A stretch of 42,423 nucleotides of DNA from Lichtheimia corymbifera B2541 (GCA_000697475.1 JNEU01000602.1:1-42423), one strand, 5' to 3'; shown: positions 1 to 12,141, numbered from the stretch's first letter. A program made the numbers and translations. Notes: a model not told the origin generated them from the sequence alone.

Positions 1-3000
1 GGCAAAAGCCGGGCGCACTGGCAGCTGTTTTCTGGATAATTCAATAGCGGTACCCTCGATTTTGGCAGAAAGCTTCAACCTTGGAATCAGCACAGTGGTG
101 CCGGCATGAGTGCCAGGGGTTGCGATCTCCGCTTCAATGTAGTATCGATGCAAGGCACGGCATATAAGTTTGGTACCATTACACAGGCCTTGATCAGGGC
201 GTAAGTTGCGCAAGAGTATAAGCGGCATATTTTTCTTGAGTGATAGTTGGTGGGCGGGCAATCCTAAAATAACCAATGAGCAAATAGTGAGTGATGAGAT
301 GAAGAGGAAGAGGTAGATAATATGGTAATGATGATGATGATACAATACCGCTAGGAGTAACCGTGTTCAAAAAGTCAATAGGAATATCATCATGTCGATC
401 ATTACTTGTGGGTAATACACTATCAGCACTGAGATAGTCATATGCTTCGCCAGGAAAAATTTCAGTAGCAACAGCATTAATGCGGTTAACGCAATCGTTG
501 GTGGCTGTGAGAATGGCCGTTTGAGCGAGTTGGGCAGCATTGGCAGCATTGGTAGTGCGAAGATGGGGGTATACAGTGTCAACCATGTGATATATGTTGG
601 AGCCAGCCAAACATTGAACGTCGCCATCAATGCGGATGTAATCGGAATTAGGGGAAACTATGAGAGTGAAAAAAATTGGTGAGGATGTTTTATGCATTCA
701 ATAAAGGAGAACGAAATGACTTACTTGTGGGGATACGGCCTTCGCCAATGTCAAGTAGGTATTGAGCAAATTGGCGTTGTCGATGAGCATGTTGCGAGTT
801 ATCATTGAGATTTTGTAGACGCATGTTGATGGTGAGGTGGTATACCTGTACATGCTGCCAAAGGTAAGATCGGGAGATACTTGCAGCAGTGGTCTGTGCA
901 CGGTTACCACGCTGTACGACAGGCAGTGTCTGACGAAAATCACCACCAAAGACGACCACTTTACCACCGAAGGGAATATCATTGAGCAACGGATTATGTC
1001 TACTCATGATATCACGCAACGTGCGATCCACGGGTTCAATAGCAAAGCGATTCATCATGGGTGCTTCATCCCAAACGATCAAGGCGGCATTGCGGAGTTG
1101 TTGTGCGCGTTCCGTTTGCACTGAGATGCTGCAGGTGGATCTTTCATTCAAACTTTCTACTGGGATTTTGAACATCGAATGTGCAGTGGCACCATCAAGC
1201 AAAAGAAGTGCAGCCACACCCGTAGACGCCACAGCAATTGCCGATTGGTCGAGTCGTGTACGAATGTAAGAGAGTAAAGTGTTGTACAAAAACGTCTTTC
1301 CGGAACCACCAGGGCCATCGATGAAGTATAAGCGTTGCTCAGCACTATCGTGTTGCACAGCATTTACAATAGTATCAAAGATGAGTCGCTGCTCAGTATT
1401 CAATGCATCAACACGGCTTGCATATTCTTCAGGTGTAATGCCGCCAGCGGCTGCTGATGATTCTTGTGCATGTGCTGAAGGGAGTGGCTGCTCAAATATG
1501 GAGTTGTCAGGTAACGAAGGCATGCCGCGGATATTTTCAAGGGCCATATCTTGCTGTGAAAGTAAGCGCTGGATGTCTCGAAGAGCCTCAGCAATGCAAC
1601 GGTCCATGTTAACTTCCATGTCATTGGCAATATAACACCATTGATAATCGTCACACAAACTTGCGGAGTGGCGTTCCCACAATTCCCCAGGATTGATAGG
1701 ATTACCAAATGCCAAGATAGTGACAAAGAGTTGACGTAGCTGATGAGCTGATGTAAAGTGTCCAATGGCTTCTTCCAAGCAATGGTGGTACTCATCATCA
1801 TCCTCCAAAAGACCACGTGCCTTAGCAGCATCCACAAATGTGTCATACACGTGACCATCCACTCTACGTAAGTCTTCATAGCTTCGGGGGCCTGGAACCT
1901 TATGCAACAACAAACGCAAAGCAAAACGTTCAGGATCACGTGGGGATACAAATGGCAATCTACCGATGGTGCCACGACCTCTTTGGCGTGGTGCCCAATG
2001 GTATGGCGTAGAGTCAGTTTTCCAAACGTAGTGCAAAGGTATTTCAGGATAGCAATACTGACGTGCGTTTGGATCACGTCTATGGAATGATGATGATTAG
2101 TGAAGATTGTGGATAAATAGATGGCATTTGTATGCATGAAGACAAAGATAAAACCTACCGATTAAGGTCGAAAAATGCAAGCAAAGTGGTTGGTCGATCC
2201 ACAGTACGTTGGGCGATTGTTTGAAGGTCCTCATTTTCATTGTAGTATACTGCTTGCTGATTTGGTAAATGCAGCAAGAGCAACTGCACAGCAGGAGAGC
2301 GATGAAAGAGGCTGAAGGAATACAGGCGCCATAAAGCCTCTGAAGCTGAGACATAGCGGGTATCCGTATATTGCTGAATCTCATTGACAACGACGGCTTG
2401 TTGTTGTTGTTGTTGTTGTTGCTGCTCATGTTGTTCCCTGATACTTCGACGCAGGGAGATCAACGCGCGATCGTGGCCTTTGTAGACATATTTGTATAGG
2501 TACTTTACGGCATGAACGGAGGAGCATATTTCGACATTGATATGCGCATTATACTTGGTACATAATACCACGTTATGTGGTACCACCCAACGGTTGTCTA
2601 GGGATACGGAAGCTGAGATACGATAACGTCTGCCATTGTTCGGTCTCCTGTAGCTGGGATATCCAGATATAGCATCGGTTGTCTCTTCAATGAATTCACG
2701 TGGGTAGCCTTTACTGCAACGACCATTCACCATACATGGTGCTTCAGGGAAAGCTTCACCGCAAGGTCCATGCATCATTAAACGTGTAACCGTTTCGTAG
2801 GCTGCGGGATGCAGCTCTGGGTTAGGTATTTCAGCCGAAACGATTTGATCATAGTCACGTGGACGGCGTGGTCTGCAATTTGGATCCAAAGTGAGAAGTA
2901 TATGCGCATGGGGAAGGCCTCGTTTTTGGAACTCAATCACCCTGAAGTGAGCAATTGTCTCACCCAAGACATGGTTCGTCGTCAAATCTTTCATAAGCAG

Positions 3001-5024
3001 GTCGCACTATATTATCGAAAAGATAGGGTTGATGAGCAATCAGTAGTAATAAGTACAATAATGATGTATATACAAAAGACTACTTACTTTGAGCTTAAAC
3101 ACACGATTTGTCAAGTCAGGGCGATCGGCAGCAGCCTGGCCAGGTTTAAGAGCGGAAGTGATTTCAGGCCATCTTGGGTTGCATGTAAACGTGATAAAGA
3201 GATCAGGCTCACCAAGCGAACGAACAATAGCCATTGCGTCTTGATATCGTGCTTGCATGTCACGTGGACCACCAGTGAAACTGGGAGGAAGGATAATATG
3301 GCTACCAATGTCTCTTGCAGACTCGTTGCCCATTGCATCGATCACACCTTGCAAGGCCTCAGAACGAATTTTTTTCTGGTTCTTTTCAATATATCGAAGA
3401 CGCTGTTGCTCAACCTTGATATACATGTCCACAGCGTATTGGTGGAATAGGCGACCATAGTAAACCATGTAGTGGTTTTCACGATCTTGCAACATATATG
3501 CATAAAACCGCATAGCAGTAATGGTGCCGTTGTTTTCGTCATCGGGATTAGTTTCTTGTTGTCCTCTAAAGCGGCCTTTTTATAAATGTTGTCGATGAGG
3601 TAAGTGTACCAATACATGGAAAATATCTATATATGTAAGCATACTACCTTGAGTTGGTGCGCACCAACCTTGCTCACCTCGAGGGAACATGAGAACATAA
3701 TGCAAAGGGTCATAAAGAGGATGCAATTCATCAATGTGGATAAGCCCATGGCCTTGACGGTGAATAACGACATCGCGATAAGGGGTGATGTTGGAAGCGT
3801 AAATAGGAACAACAGCAGCAATTTCTCCTTTTGCCGGGCGTAAGAATTGACCACGATGACCACGGGTCGAAGAGCGATCCGAATGAAAAGTGATGCTGAA
3901 ATCATTATCAGGCTCGTTTTGCAACATATCAGCAGCGCGTCTGTATATGCGAGCAAGAGGGTTTTGAATGAACAACATCTCCTGAAGCTCCCGTGTGATA
4001 TCCTGATCAAGGCCACCGCTCAATGAGCTGCGTATGTTGATTTGCTCATCTGGGTCACAGATATAGATTTGCGCGAATCCAGGTTTATATTCACTGGGAA
4101 TCATCGAACTGGCTATAGCGTGGTGAATAACCCCATTTACACGAAACGTATAGACACCTGATCTTGCGTTTGCAAGTTCATCATCAACCTATTTTAGCAG
4201 TAATCATAAGCGAAGGAAATTAGGTGTAATTCCAATACATGCAATGCAAGAGGAAGATAAAATAAATACCTGTGCACCAATTGAAGCGAACGCAAATGCT
4301 AAATTATATGCTCGAATGTTCGTACGAAAAGATATAGAACGATCATCTTGGCCAGTGAGCAAAGAAAGCAATGGAGCTGGCGGAGGCTGTGGCAATGAAA
4401 ATGAAACTTTGCCTTTGTTGCAGCAAAAGGAGTATTTTGGATCTGCAATGCTTGATGAATCCACACGTTCTGCAAGCCATGTTTTGGCATGACATTGGGG
4501 ACACGTTGCTGACATATCTCCAAATGAGTGTCTCCCATCGGCCAAGATGTTGGCCCGTGCATTGGCAGTAGGTCGAAACTCGGAAGGAAGCATCCTCGCA
4601 GCATATCGATGTTGGTGACGTCCCTGAGTAGCATTATCCACGGTCGTGTTTTCATTGACAGCTATGTTTGCAGGATTGTAAGGACAACTTCTATGGCTTC
4701 TTCGAGCGTGTCCCAATTGCCCACAGCTGCTGCATCGAGGTTGTTGTACAACAGGGGCAACATTGGTGGTGGTGGTAGTAGTAGTAGTAGTGGTGGTGGT
4801 GGACGCACCAGTAGATGATGGCAAAACTACAATAATATATCAGAATGATAATCATCCTTCGATTACTGTATGCATTTTCAAGTTATTATACCATGGAAGA
4901 AAGTTGGACCATCGGCTTCATTTTGCTGGCGAGTTGCCATCCGATTTGGATTGGCTAGGCAATCACGATGGCTGGTGCGGGAGTGTCCAGGTTGGTGGCA
5001 AGTAGGGCAAACTCGGGTTGACAT
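1..5024 (-). CDS. Helitron Rep-helicase (HUH Rep + PIF1 helicase), partial at 3' end
   Basis: Rolling-circle transposase that nicks, unwinds and joins transposon DNA. Exons read as complement 4892-5024, 4270-4826, 3648-4188, 3088-3575, 2159-3006, 725-2079, 349-657 and 1-263, giving about 1,498 visible residues. All seven introns have GT-AG ends and matching phase, and no stop interrupts the exons. In order: two zinc knuckles (CPTCHQPGHSRTSHRDC, then CSSCGQLGHARRSHRSC), a threonine run from a GGT microsatellite, a CPQC...FCC metal site, the Helitron-like N domain (FITFTCNPRWPEI), the HUH motif GLPHAHILL (~2900-2930), and the two-tyrosine motif KYLYKYVYKG (~2470-2510). The PIF1 helicase follows with Walker A GPGGSGKT (~1300-1320), Walker B VWDEAP (~1060-1075), GGDFRQ (~930-950) and the C-terminal LLRNLRPDQGLCNGT. 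The start ATG at 5022-5024 follows an in-frame run without an earlier ATG. The final helicase motif lies beyond the window. Apparent integrity suggests a recently active copy (inference). Confidence 0.9.
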
Positions 5025-5168
5025 TCTAAATAACTGGGTCGTGATGATTGATAACGAAGAAGGTGTCTGCAATAGGTAACAATAGTATAAGGCTTTTCAA
5101 GCAATTCAGATGATGATTTATTTCAAATGCATGACAGTGCTTCAATTATAAATATATGGGTGCATATG

Positions 5169-5271
5169 GCAGTCTGTAGAAACAAAGGGAAATTGAAGGT
5201 GCTGGAAATTGTGTATTGTATGGTAGTCTACCGGGAAACAAAGGGAAAACTGAAAGTGTTGGGAAGTTGTG
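5169..5271. repeat. two imperfect ~48-bp direct repeats
   Basis: Copies at about 5169-5213 and 5223-5271 share the block AAACAAAGGGAAA and then a related TGAAGGTGCTGG / TGAAAGTGTTGG stretch ending in TTGTG. The period is about 54-56 bp. They lie upstream of the Helitron gene and may be part of its 5' subterminal sequence. Confidence 0.6.
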
Positions 5272-5734
5272 ACCATGTATCGCATGTAAATGTCAATAGG
5301 AATTTGTTGGAAAGGGTTACGCTCATCATCAAACAGTAAAGAAGTATATGCGACAACAATGCAGATGTCTTTGGAAGATTCCAGAGATTTGTGTAAGGTT
5401 GATGCCTTTTTTGTGAATTAGCAGCTAACTGCTCACGTGATGCCTATTTTTTTAATTATATAGTTGTAAGATAGATTACATCATAGGCTACACTAATGTC
5501 AAAGACATATGAATACGCTCGACAAATAAGCATTTGGCTGTTGATCACGACCTCGCAAAAAGCTAATTAGTGATCGTTCAAGGCAGCCAATTGGGTATCC
5601 TCACATGACAAGTCAATGTAAAAAGTGCTACGAGATTTGAATTGAGAAGTGTAATTTTAATAGAGAAACAACATCTAATTCACTTTTGTGATTTAGAAGG
5701 GATGTGGTAAACAAAATAACAAAATGCGAGCTGT
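5272..5734. other. intergenic, AT-rich
   Basis: Between the Helitron gene start and the NDUFV1 stop. No coding signal is seen. The Helitron 5' terminus probably falls in this stretch or just left of it, but no convincing end could be fixed. Confidence 0.5.
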
Positions 5735-7685
5735 CTAAGCGCCCAATTTTGCCTGGTCGGCTTCGAGCGATTGCTGGAACTTGGCCATACGTTCCTCAAG
5801 TTCAGGACGGAAATGACGAATCAAACCTTGGACCTGTAGTAAACGTTAAAGTAAGCAACAATGCACAATCATAATGATAAATCTGATTCGGTACTTACGG
5901 GCCATGCAGCGGCATCACCCAAAGCGCAAATGGTGTGGCCTTCAATTTGCTTGGTCAATTCCCAGAGTTGATCAATTTCCTCAGGACGACCGCGGCCATC
6001 TTCGAAACGGTCCATCATCATTTCGAGCCACTTGGTACCTTCACGGCAAGGAGTACATTGACCACAAGATTCGTGACGATAGAACTTTGCGAAACGAGAA
6101 ATGGCTCTGACAACATCGGTTGACTTATCCATGACAATAACAGCTATAGATATTATTTAGCCTCTCTTTCATACACGGCAATGCCACTGCTGCTATTACT
6201 ACTTACCAGCAGTACCAAGACCCGAGGTAACATCACGAAGAGCATCAAAGTCCATCCTATTCAAAACCATATAAATAAAACGTGCTCACACAGATATAGC
6301 CATATATACTATCACTTACAAGACATCATCGCAAATGTGCTTGGGAAGAATTGGAACGGAACAACCACCAGGAACGATACCAAGAAGGTTATCCCAACCA
6401 CCACGTACACCACCACAGTGCTTCTCAATCAATTCGCGCAAGGGAATAGACATTTCTTCCTCAACAGTGCAAGGGTTGTTGACGTGACCCGAGATACAGA
6501 AGAGCTTGGTGCCTTGATTGCGAGCACGACCAAAGCTGGCAAACCATTTACCACCACTAGACACACACACACACATACAATAAGCATGACGTCCTTTCAT
6601 AACGTGTATGCAAATAAAACACTTACCGTCTCAAGATGGTGGGAGCAACAGCAACCGTTTCGACGTTGGTGACAGTGGAAGGACAACCGAAAAGACCAAC
6701 ATCAGCAGGGAATGGAGGCTTCAATCTAGGCTTGCCTTGCTTGCCCTCGATGGATTCGATCAAGGAGGTTTCTTCACCACAGATATAGGCACCGGCACCA
6801 CGGTGGATGTAGACATCAAAGTCATAGCCAGAGCCACAGGCGTTCTTACCAATGAGACCAGCCTCATAAGCTTCGTTGATAGCTTCTTGCAAATGAGATG
6901 CTTCCTGGTAGAATTCACCACGGATATAAATGTATGCTATAAAGCATTGAACCATGTTAAAACGGCGTGAAAACGGGGATTCGCATACTCAAAACATACC
7001 AGCATTTGCCTTCATAGCAACACCAGCAAGAAGACAGCCTTCGACAAGCTTGTGGGGATCACCACGCATGATTTCACGATCCTTACAAGTACCAGGTTCA
7101 CCTTCATCAGCGTTCACAACCAAGTAACGGGGTCTAACAAGCAATGATCAACCACCACTCTGGCTACATATAATGCATCATCCAATCGTTACCTTCCATC
7201 AAGAGGCTTGTTCATGAAGCTCCACTTGAGACCTGTGGGGAAACCTGCACCACCACGACCACGAAGACCTGACTCCTTCATTTCTTGAAGAATCCATTCG
7301 TGACCCTTCAAAACAAGTTCCTTGGTCTTGTACCAGTCACCACGCTTCAAGGCACCCTTGAGACGATAGTCGTGACGCAAATACACGTTGGTGAAGATAC
7401 GATCTTCGTCGGAAAGATTGCCAAAAGTTGTCTTGCCGGTAATGGGGTTAGCGTTGGGATCAGGCGTGCTGGCATACGAGCGAGTGACATTGACGACAGC
7501 AGAAGTGGCGCGTACGTTACGAGCGAGTTGAGTGCTGGCCGCTTTTTAGATAGAATAATAAAAAGAAATGCGTGTAATGAAACGAGTTAGCGACCCAGTG
7601 TCATTGTGTGTGTGTATATGCTGCTGTCATGTTTCGAGTTGAAAAAAGAAAGCGTACCTCTCCGGATAACGGGATTTCTCAGCAT
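5735..7685 (-). CDS. NADH:ubiquinone oxidoreductase 51 kDa subunit (NDUFV1 / nuo-51), mitochondrial
   Basis: Complex I entry subunit: it binds NADH and FMN and passes electrons to the N3 [4Fe-4S] cluster in the mitochondrial matrix arm. Eight exons read as complement 7658-7685, 7193-7541, 7000-7133, 6627-6936, 6320-6556, 6207-6256, 5899-6143 and 5735-5833, giving 483 aa, the usual family length. The N-terminus ([20 protein letters not shown]) is basic and free of acidic residues, as in a mitochondrial presequence. The FMN/NADH glycine-rich loop [10 protein letters not shown] is at ~104-113, and [13 protein letters not shown] follows in the nucleotide-binding part. The N3 ligands are C396, C399 and C402 (CGQCTPC) plus C442 (HTICALGDA), with the 40-residue gap seen in the family. 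All key residues are present. The first coding exon is only 28 nt and was placed from phase and the GT-AG borders. Confidence 0.95.
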
Positions 7686-8471
7686 TGTCAATGACAAAGA
7701 AATATTGGAAGAGTAGGGAGAGTGGAGTGTGTTATAGTATGGAGGAAAGGAGGGTCCACCAAAGTGTCGCCTTTGTTTTTTTGTTGCCCGAGTGCAAGCA
7801 GTCAGGTGGCAGCTTATTTGATTGGCTAATTCAATCAACGATGACGCTGCACTACTACTGCCTGCCTGTAGCACATACACCCACCCCCATCATAGTCTCT
7901 ACCACATCATCCCTTATTGCCATTCATAATAACGCACTATATCCAAGTTCTTCAATCGACGATCCCAATGTTCCATGTCAATATTACAAACATTCCCTAG
8001 GTGATCTTTGAGCTAATAACGCGGCATTTGGATTAATCGTTGCCATGGAAACACTCACACATGGATACCATGCCTGCTTTGAGTAGTCTTATATTAACAT
8101 GTAGCAGTGTGGTAGCATCAATAATAAATGTGTTTGTGTTTATTATCAATCAATGATGGAGATGCACATGACGTATGGCTGAGCTGGGGACCAAAGCAGT
8201 ATAAATTTTCGCCCAGGTGGGCCGCCTTTGAACGCTTCTTTGTCCTTATCAAGGGGGAAGCTTGTTCAAATGAGGGTCAACCGATGAGCAACTGCCAACC
8301 CCATATTATATTTTACGACCAGTGATCATGTACTTGGTTGCTGGTCAATTTTTGGCACCCTTCGGGGTTCTCATATATATATACCACAAAAGAAAATGAC
8401 AACGATCTCGCTCTCGCTCTCTCTCTTCTCTCTTTCTTGACTTCTTTTTCCTTCATTGGAACTGGCGATTC
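7686..8471. other. divergent intergenic/promoter region
   Basis: Shared upstream region between the minus-strand complex I gene and the plus-strand gene at 8472. It has a TA-rich tract (ATATATATATACC near 8373-8385) and a strong CT-rich tract at about 8407-8452 just before the plus-strand ATG, typical of fungal core promoters and 5' UTRs. No gene is seen. Confidence 0.5.
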
Positions 8472-9632
8472 ATGACAAAGGGCCGGCAGCTAAAGAATAA
8501 ACTAAGGCACTACAATGTTTCGAGAGGACCCACTTCTTCACAACCAAACCATGAGCAGCCAGCGTCAGTGACCGATCGGCTTACTCAAATGCGTGCTGAA
8601 CACTTGAGAGCCATCCAGAATCGAAATGGGCAAGGCAAGCATTCACAGGTTACAAGCGTGCCACCGTTGCCCCCAAGTATGTTGACAGAACTTCCTCCTC
8701 CTCCATCATCATCATCATCACTATCAGGATCATCTTCTAGAGTCGCAGGACCCAGACCACCACCTTCATGGACCATGTCTCACTCGCAGATGGCTGCATA
8801 TCATGCACGTACCCCGCCACCACGACCATCCTATATCCAATTATGCAATGCACGTTCATCCTCTTTACGCACATTATGTGCTCGTCTCACCGTCGATCGA
8901 ATTGTCCATTGTCCACGTCAAGTCTCTCGATTATCGGTGCGCAGCAAGCAATGGGTACTGAGTGAATTCGGTGATCGATTGACAGACGCACTGCTGCGCC
9001 ATTTTGCAGGGGATTTGTATGGGGAGTTGTGTCTTCGGGAAGCCAAGGTATCGTTTGCTATGCTTATCAAGACATTTTGGAAAACAGTGCCCTTACATCA
9101 AGATCAACCACATGAACTTGCCGAAGATTGGGAAGATACTTTGGATGACTCTTGGGAAGGAGAACAGGAAGAAGAACAACACCATTACATCACTTATCAA
9201 CATCATAACGATTATCGACTTGCGCCCATCTTGGATATCCTTGGAGACCACCATCCCGTCTTGATGACACCACTATCAGCCAAACTCGTGATGCTCGATG
9301 TCTCGTTTATGCCACAACTCGATCCAAGCTTTTTCTATTTGGTGGCTTTCACATTACCCAATCTGACACGGCTTATCATGGCGGGATCAACAGCAACTCA
9401 GGAAGTCGTGCTGCTCTTATCGCGTGAACTGAAATTCCTCGTCTATTGGGATATTGGATACCATACATGGCTCACGTCGGATGTTATTTGCCGCGGTATT
9501 CAATGGGAACGGGACCTCAAAAGACTGAAAACGTTGTGCATTGTGGCAGCTGGAGCAGATGGACTTACGGGCCGTGACCTTGTTGACAACATGCGTGAAA
9601 TCAGGCCGCGATTACATATCGAGTGGGAGTAG
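8472..9632 (+). CDS. hypothetical protein with LRR-like C-terminal half
   Basis: Intronless 386-aa ORF whose ATG directly follows a CT-rich leader. I do not recognise the family. The first ~115 residues are low-complexity, rich in S, P, Q and basic residues (runs of P and S around 65-80), probably disordered. Residues ~120-190 form a compact, basic and leucine-rich segment reminiscent of the region after an F-box. An acidic linker at ~218-232 (many D and E) follows. The last ~130 residues contain spaced leucine/aliphatic strands (KLVMLDVSF, LPNLTRLIMAG, LKFLVYWDI, LKRLKTLCIVAAG) resembling irregular leucine-rich repeats. A substrate-adaptor or scaffold role is possible but not shown. It stands alone, with ISY1 downstream on the same strand. 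Confidence 0.75.
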   Translation: MTKGRQLKNKLRHYNVSRGPTSSQPNHEQPASVTDRLTQMRAEHLRAIQNRNGQGKHSQVTSVPPLPPSMLTELPPPPSSSSSLSGSSSRVAGPRPPPSWTMSHSQMAAYHARTPPPRPSYIQLCNARSSSLRTLCARLTVDRIVHCPRQVSRLSVRSKQWVLSEFGDRLTDALLRHFAGDLYGELCLREAKVSFAMLIKTFWKTVPLHQDQPHELAEDWEDTLDDSWEGEQEEEQHHYITYQHHNDYRLAPILDILGDHHPVLMTPLSAKLVMLDVSFMPQLDPSFFYLVAFTLPNLTRLIMAGSTATQEVVLLLSRELKFLVYWDIGYHTWLTSDVICRGIQWERDLKRLKTLCIVAAGADGLTGRDLVDNMREIRPRLHIEWE

Positions 9633-9924
9633 TAGCAATAGCGCCATTTGTTTATCAACATTTGATACATCAACGGTGGATGGATGGATGATTAGCAGTG
9701 TCAATAGTTTATTAAGATGGATCATAGTGTTTATGTACATATGTCTGAATATAGTGTAAAGTACATACATATTTAATATTTTGGGATGGTGGGTGAGCGG
9801 GTGGTTGGGTGGAGTTGCATACCTAATTTCGCACTACGCGGCCCACAACACTTTGAGTATTTCAGTCACTCACTTCTTGTTCCAACACCACTTCATACAC
9901 ACATTACTTTTCAACTCGATCGCG

Positions 9925-11079
9925 ATGGTAACTCTCTTCTTGAACACTCATCATGCACTGCTGAATACAAGATCTGACCTTCGTGTCCATGGTTAGGCAC
10001 GTAATGAAGAGAAGGCTCAATCCATGCTGTACCGATTTCGGGAGGCTCAAGCTGCCGAATTGGGTCTTGTCCCCAAAAAGCGAGAACGTCGTCCAGCATT
10101 GGCATCCAGCGTCAACACAGTAGGCGAGTGTGAAAAGTGGCGACGACAACTTTTGAATATGATAGCACGCAAAGTATCAAAGATCCAAGATGGTAAATAG
10201 CAGCAGCAGCAGCAACAACAACACCTTGAGCATCCTATATAACGCTTTCCGTGTCTTGTTTAGTCAGCTTATCCGATTATCAAGTACGCGATCTGAACGA
10301 TGAGATCAACAAGCTTTTAAGAGAGAAATCCCACTGGGAACGACGTATCAGACAACTAGGAGGTGCCATTTATGCTGTAAGTCAATGAATCATATGCCAA
10401 TGGAAGACATCTTTGAGTAACATGGGATATAACAGGCGCCAAAAATGATTGACAATGAAGGCAGAGAAGTACCTGGCAATCGAGGATACAAGTAAGTAGC
10501 TTTGATATTCAATCAAAAGAAGAAGAATCTGACGTGATGATCATTTAGATATTTCGGTCGTGCACGTGATTTACCAGGTGTTCGTGAGCTTTTTGAGATG
10601 GAAAGTAAGTGTATGATAATACGTGGATGTAACGTGTGAGAATGCTAAATGATTGGGTAGCCCAACAAGAACCCGTATCTCGTTCACGGACGGAGCTATA
10701 CAAGAATGTGGATGCTGATTACTATGGCTATCGGGACGAGGAGGATGGTGTATTGGTGCATTACGAAGAAGAGCGTGAAAAACAACTCTTGGAGGAAGTC
10801 AAGGAGGAGGAGTCAACGGCCAACGAAGAAAAGGAAGCTGAAAAGGAGATTGAAAATTATAATGCTACACCCTTTGTGCCAACTCGAAAACAAGTGGAAG
10901 AATACCTTGTAAAGCGACGAAAGGAGCAGGTATGTGGAAAAAGGGGAAGCACGCCGTGTCTCAGTGAACTTGATAATAACCTTGCGTGTGTGTATTTTCT
11001 ATAGCTTATGGAGAAATACGTTTCTACTGAGCTGGCGCAGAATGTAAAGGAGACGGAAGAGTTGACAGGTCAACGTTAG
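9925..11079 (+). CDS. ISY1: pre-mRNA splicing factor Isy1
   Basis: Component of the NineTeen/Prp19-associated complex that acts in the catalytic spliceosome in the nucleus. Seven exons: 9925-9927, 9997-10192, 10264-10376, 10436-10491, 10549-10604, 10661-10929 and 11005-11079, giving 255 aa. The protein starts MARNEEKAQSMLYRFREAQA, the hallmark of Isy1. It continues with VGECEKWRRQLLNMIARKVS, the conserved RDLNDEINKLLREKSHWE segment, KMIDNEGREVPGNRGYKYFG and the acidic coiled C-terminal part (EEEREKQLLEEVKEEE), and ends at TGQR. The first coding exon is only the ATG; a 69-nt intron (9928-9996) follows, and the rest of the conserved N-terminus begins at 9997. Without that exon the conserved reading frame has no start codon, so the assignment is well supported. 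Confidence 0.93.
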
Positions 11080-12141
11080 GCACCCAACATACATACAATC
11101 ACTATTTTCCCCATATGCAAAAGTAAAGATCTGCTACTCTACACTTTTCAGCCATTGGTAGACTTTTAAAAAAACTTGTTTGTTTGTATGGGATTAGAAA
11201 AGGATAGGACTTTGGGCATCTTGTGTGGATAGTTACACGCATCATCTCTTTGACAGATCAGCATATTACATAATGTTGGGTACTACGGCATTGTCTCAGA
11301 GCTTGGATTAGAGTTGTTGTGGTGGACATATGTAATCACGTCGATCTTTGTTTATATTGTCCTAATAATTGTACTGACACCATTGTTTGTCCTATCATGT
11401 AACACTCCATCACCACCATTATTGAAAAAGTTGCTATGCCATATGATGCATGCCTAGAACACCGTTTCGTTGGCAATCTCCTTTTACAGAAAAAAAAACA
11501 ACACGGCTGAAAAGATCCATTCTCTGTAGAGAGAGAGAGAGAGCAAAAGGAGCACTATACAACCTATGCATGGTATTGGGGGATGTACAGCAGTGCTGCA
11601 TGTCATTGCAGTAATTCTGAATACGTTCCACTTTTATCCGCCTTATAACGATAAGAAATGCACACTTTTTAACCGGTTGTTGAATGCCCATGGGAATAAG
11701 CAAGCGATTCGTGATCATAGTGTGTGTGAGAGTGAAGAAATATGCGTGATGATGTGAGCAACATCTTGATCCATACAAAGTGATGGTTGCCTCCTCAAGA
11801 GAAAATATGGAATGCCCCTAGGCTACAAATTGGATTTTTCATCCCAGTCCTTCTAGCATGTGTACGTATAATGAGGCATGTATGTATGCATGTAGGAGTT
11901 GTTATCCCTCATTGTTGTTCCCATAATAGCCAGATCATTGTCATGGTAAAAGATGATATATATTGATACAAAGGAATGATGGGATACAAATGCAACTGGT
12001 ACATACATGGTAGCAAGAGGATGGGATTTGTGAGGAGTAGGAGTAGGAGGAGGAGGATATAGTCTATTGATTCTTAAAAGTGTTTTTGTGGGCGTTGGCG
12101 TTAAGAGGAGAATTGAAATGGATGGTGGTAGAATGCTATTA
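11080..12141. other. intergenic between convergent genes
   Basis: About 1.06 kb between the ends of ISY1 (plus) and the LRR gene (minus), presumably holding both 3' UTRs. It contains a GA microsatellite near 11528-11543. No coding or RNA gene signal was recognised. Confidence 0.5.

Larger units (their letters stand above)
1..5300 (-). mobile_element. Helitron DNA transposon, 3' part outside window
   Basis: The segment is defined by a minus-strand Rep-helicase gene (1-5024) of Helitron type. Helitrons move by rolling-circle replication and lack terminal inverted repeats and target duplications. The transcript 3' side, with the C-terminal helicase motifs and the 3' hairpin/CTRR end, lies left of base 1. 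The 5' TC terminus should lie somewhere between about 5030 and 5730, because the NDUFV1 gene ends at 5735; no unambiguous terminus could be seen. A pair of imperfect direct repeats at 5169-5271 may belong to the 5' subterminal region. The right boundary given is approximate. Confidence 0.8.

Noticed and set aside
1279..1635. Plus-strand ORFs across the Helitron (for example 837-1124, 1279-1635, 2809-3450)
   Set aside because: They are antisense shadows of the Rep-helicase exons and have no recognisable protein features.
4763..4818. Poly-valine/glycine ORF on the plus strand
   Set aside because: It arises from the GGT microsatellite that encodes threonines in the Helitron gene on the other strand.
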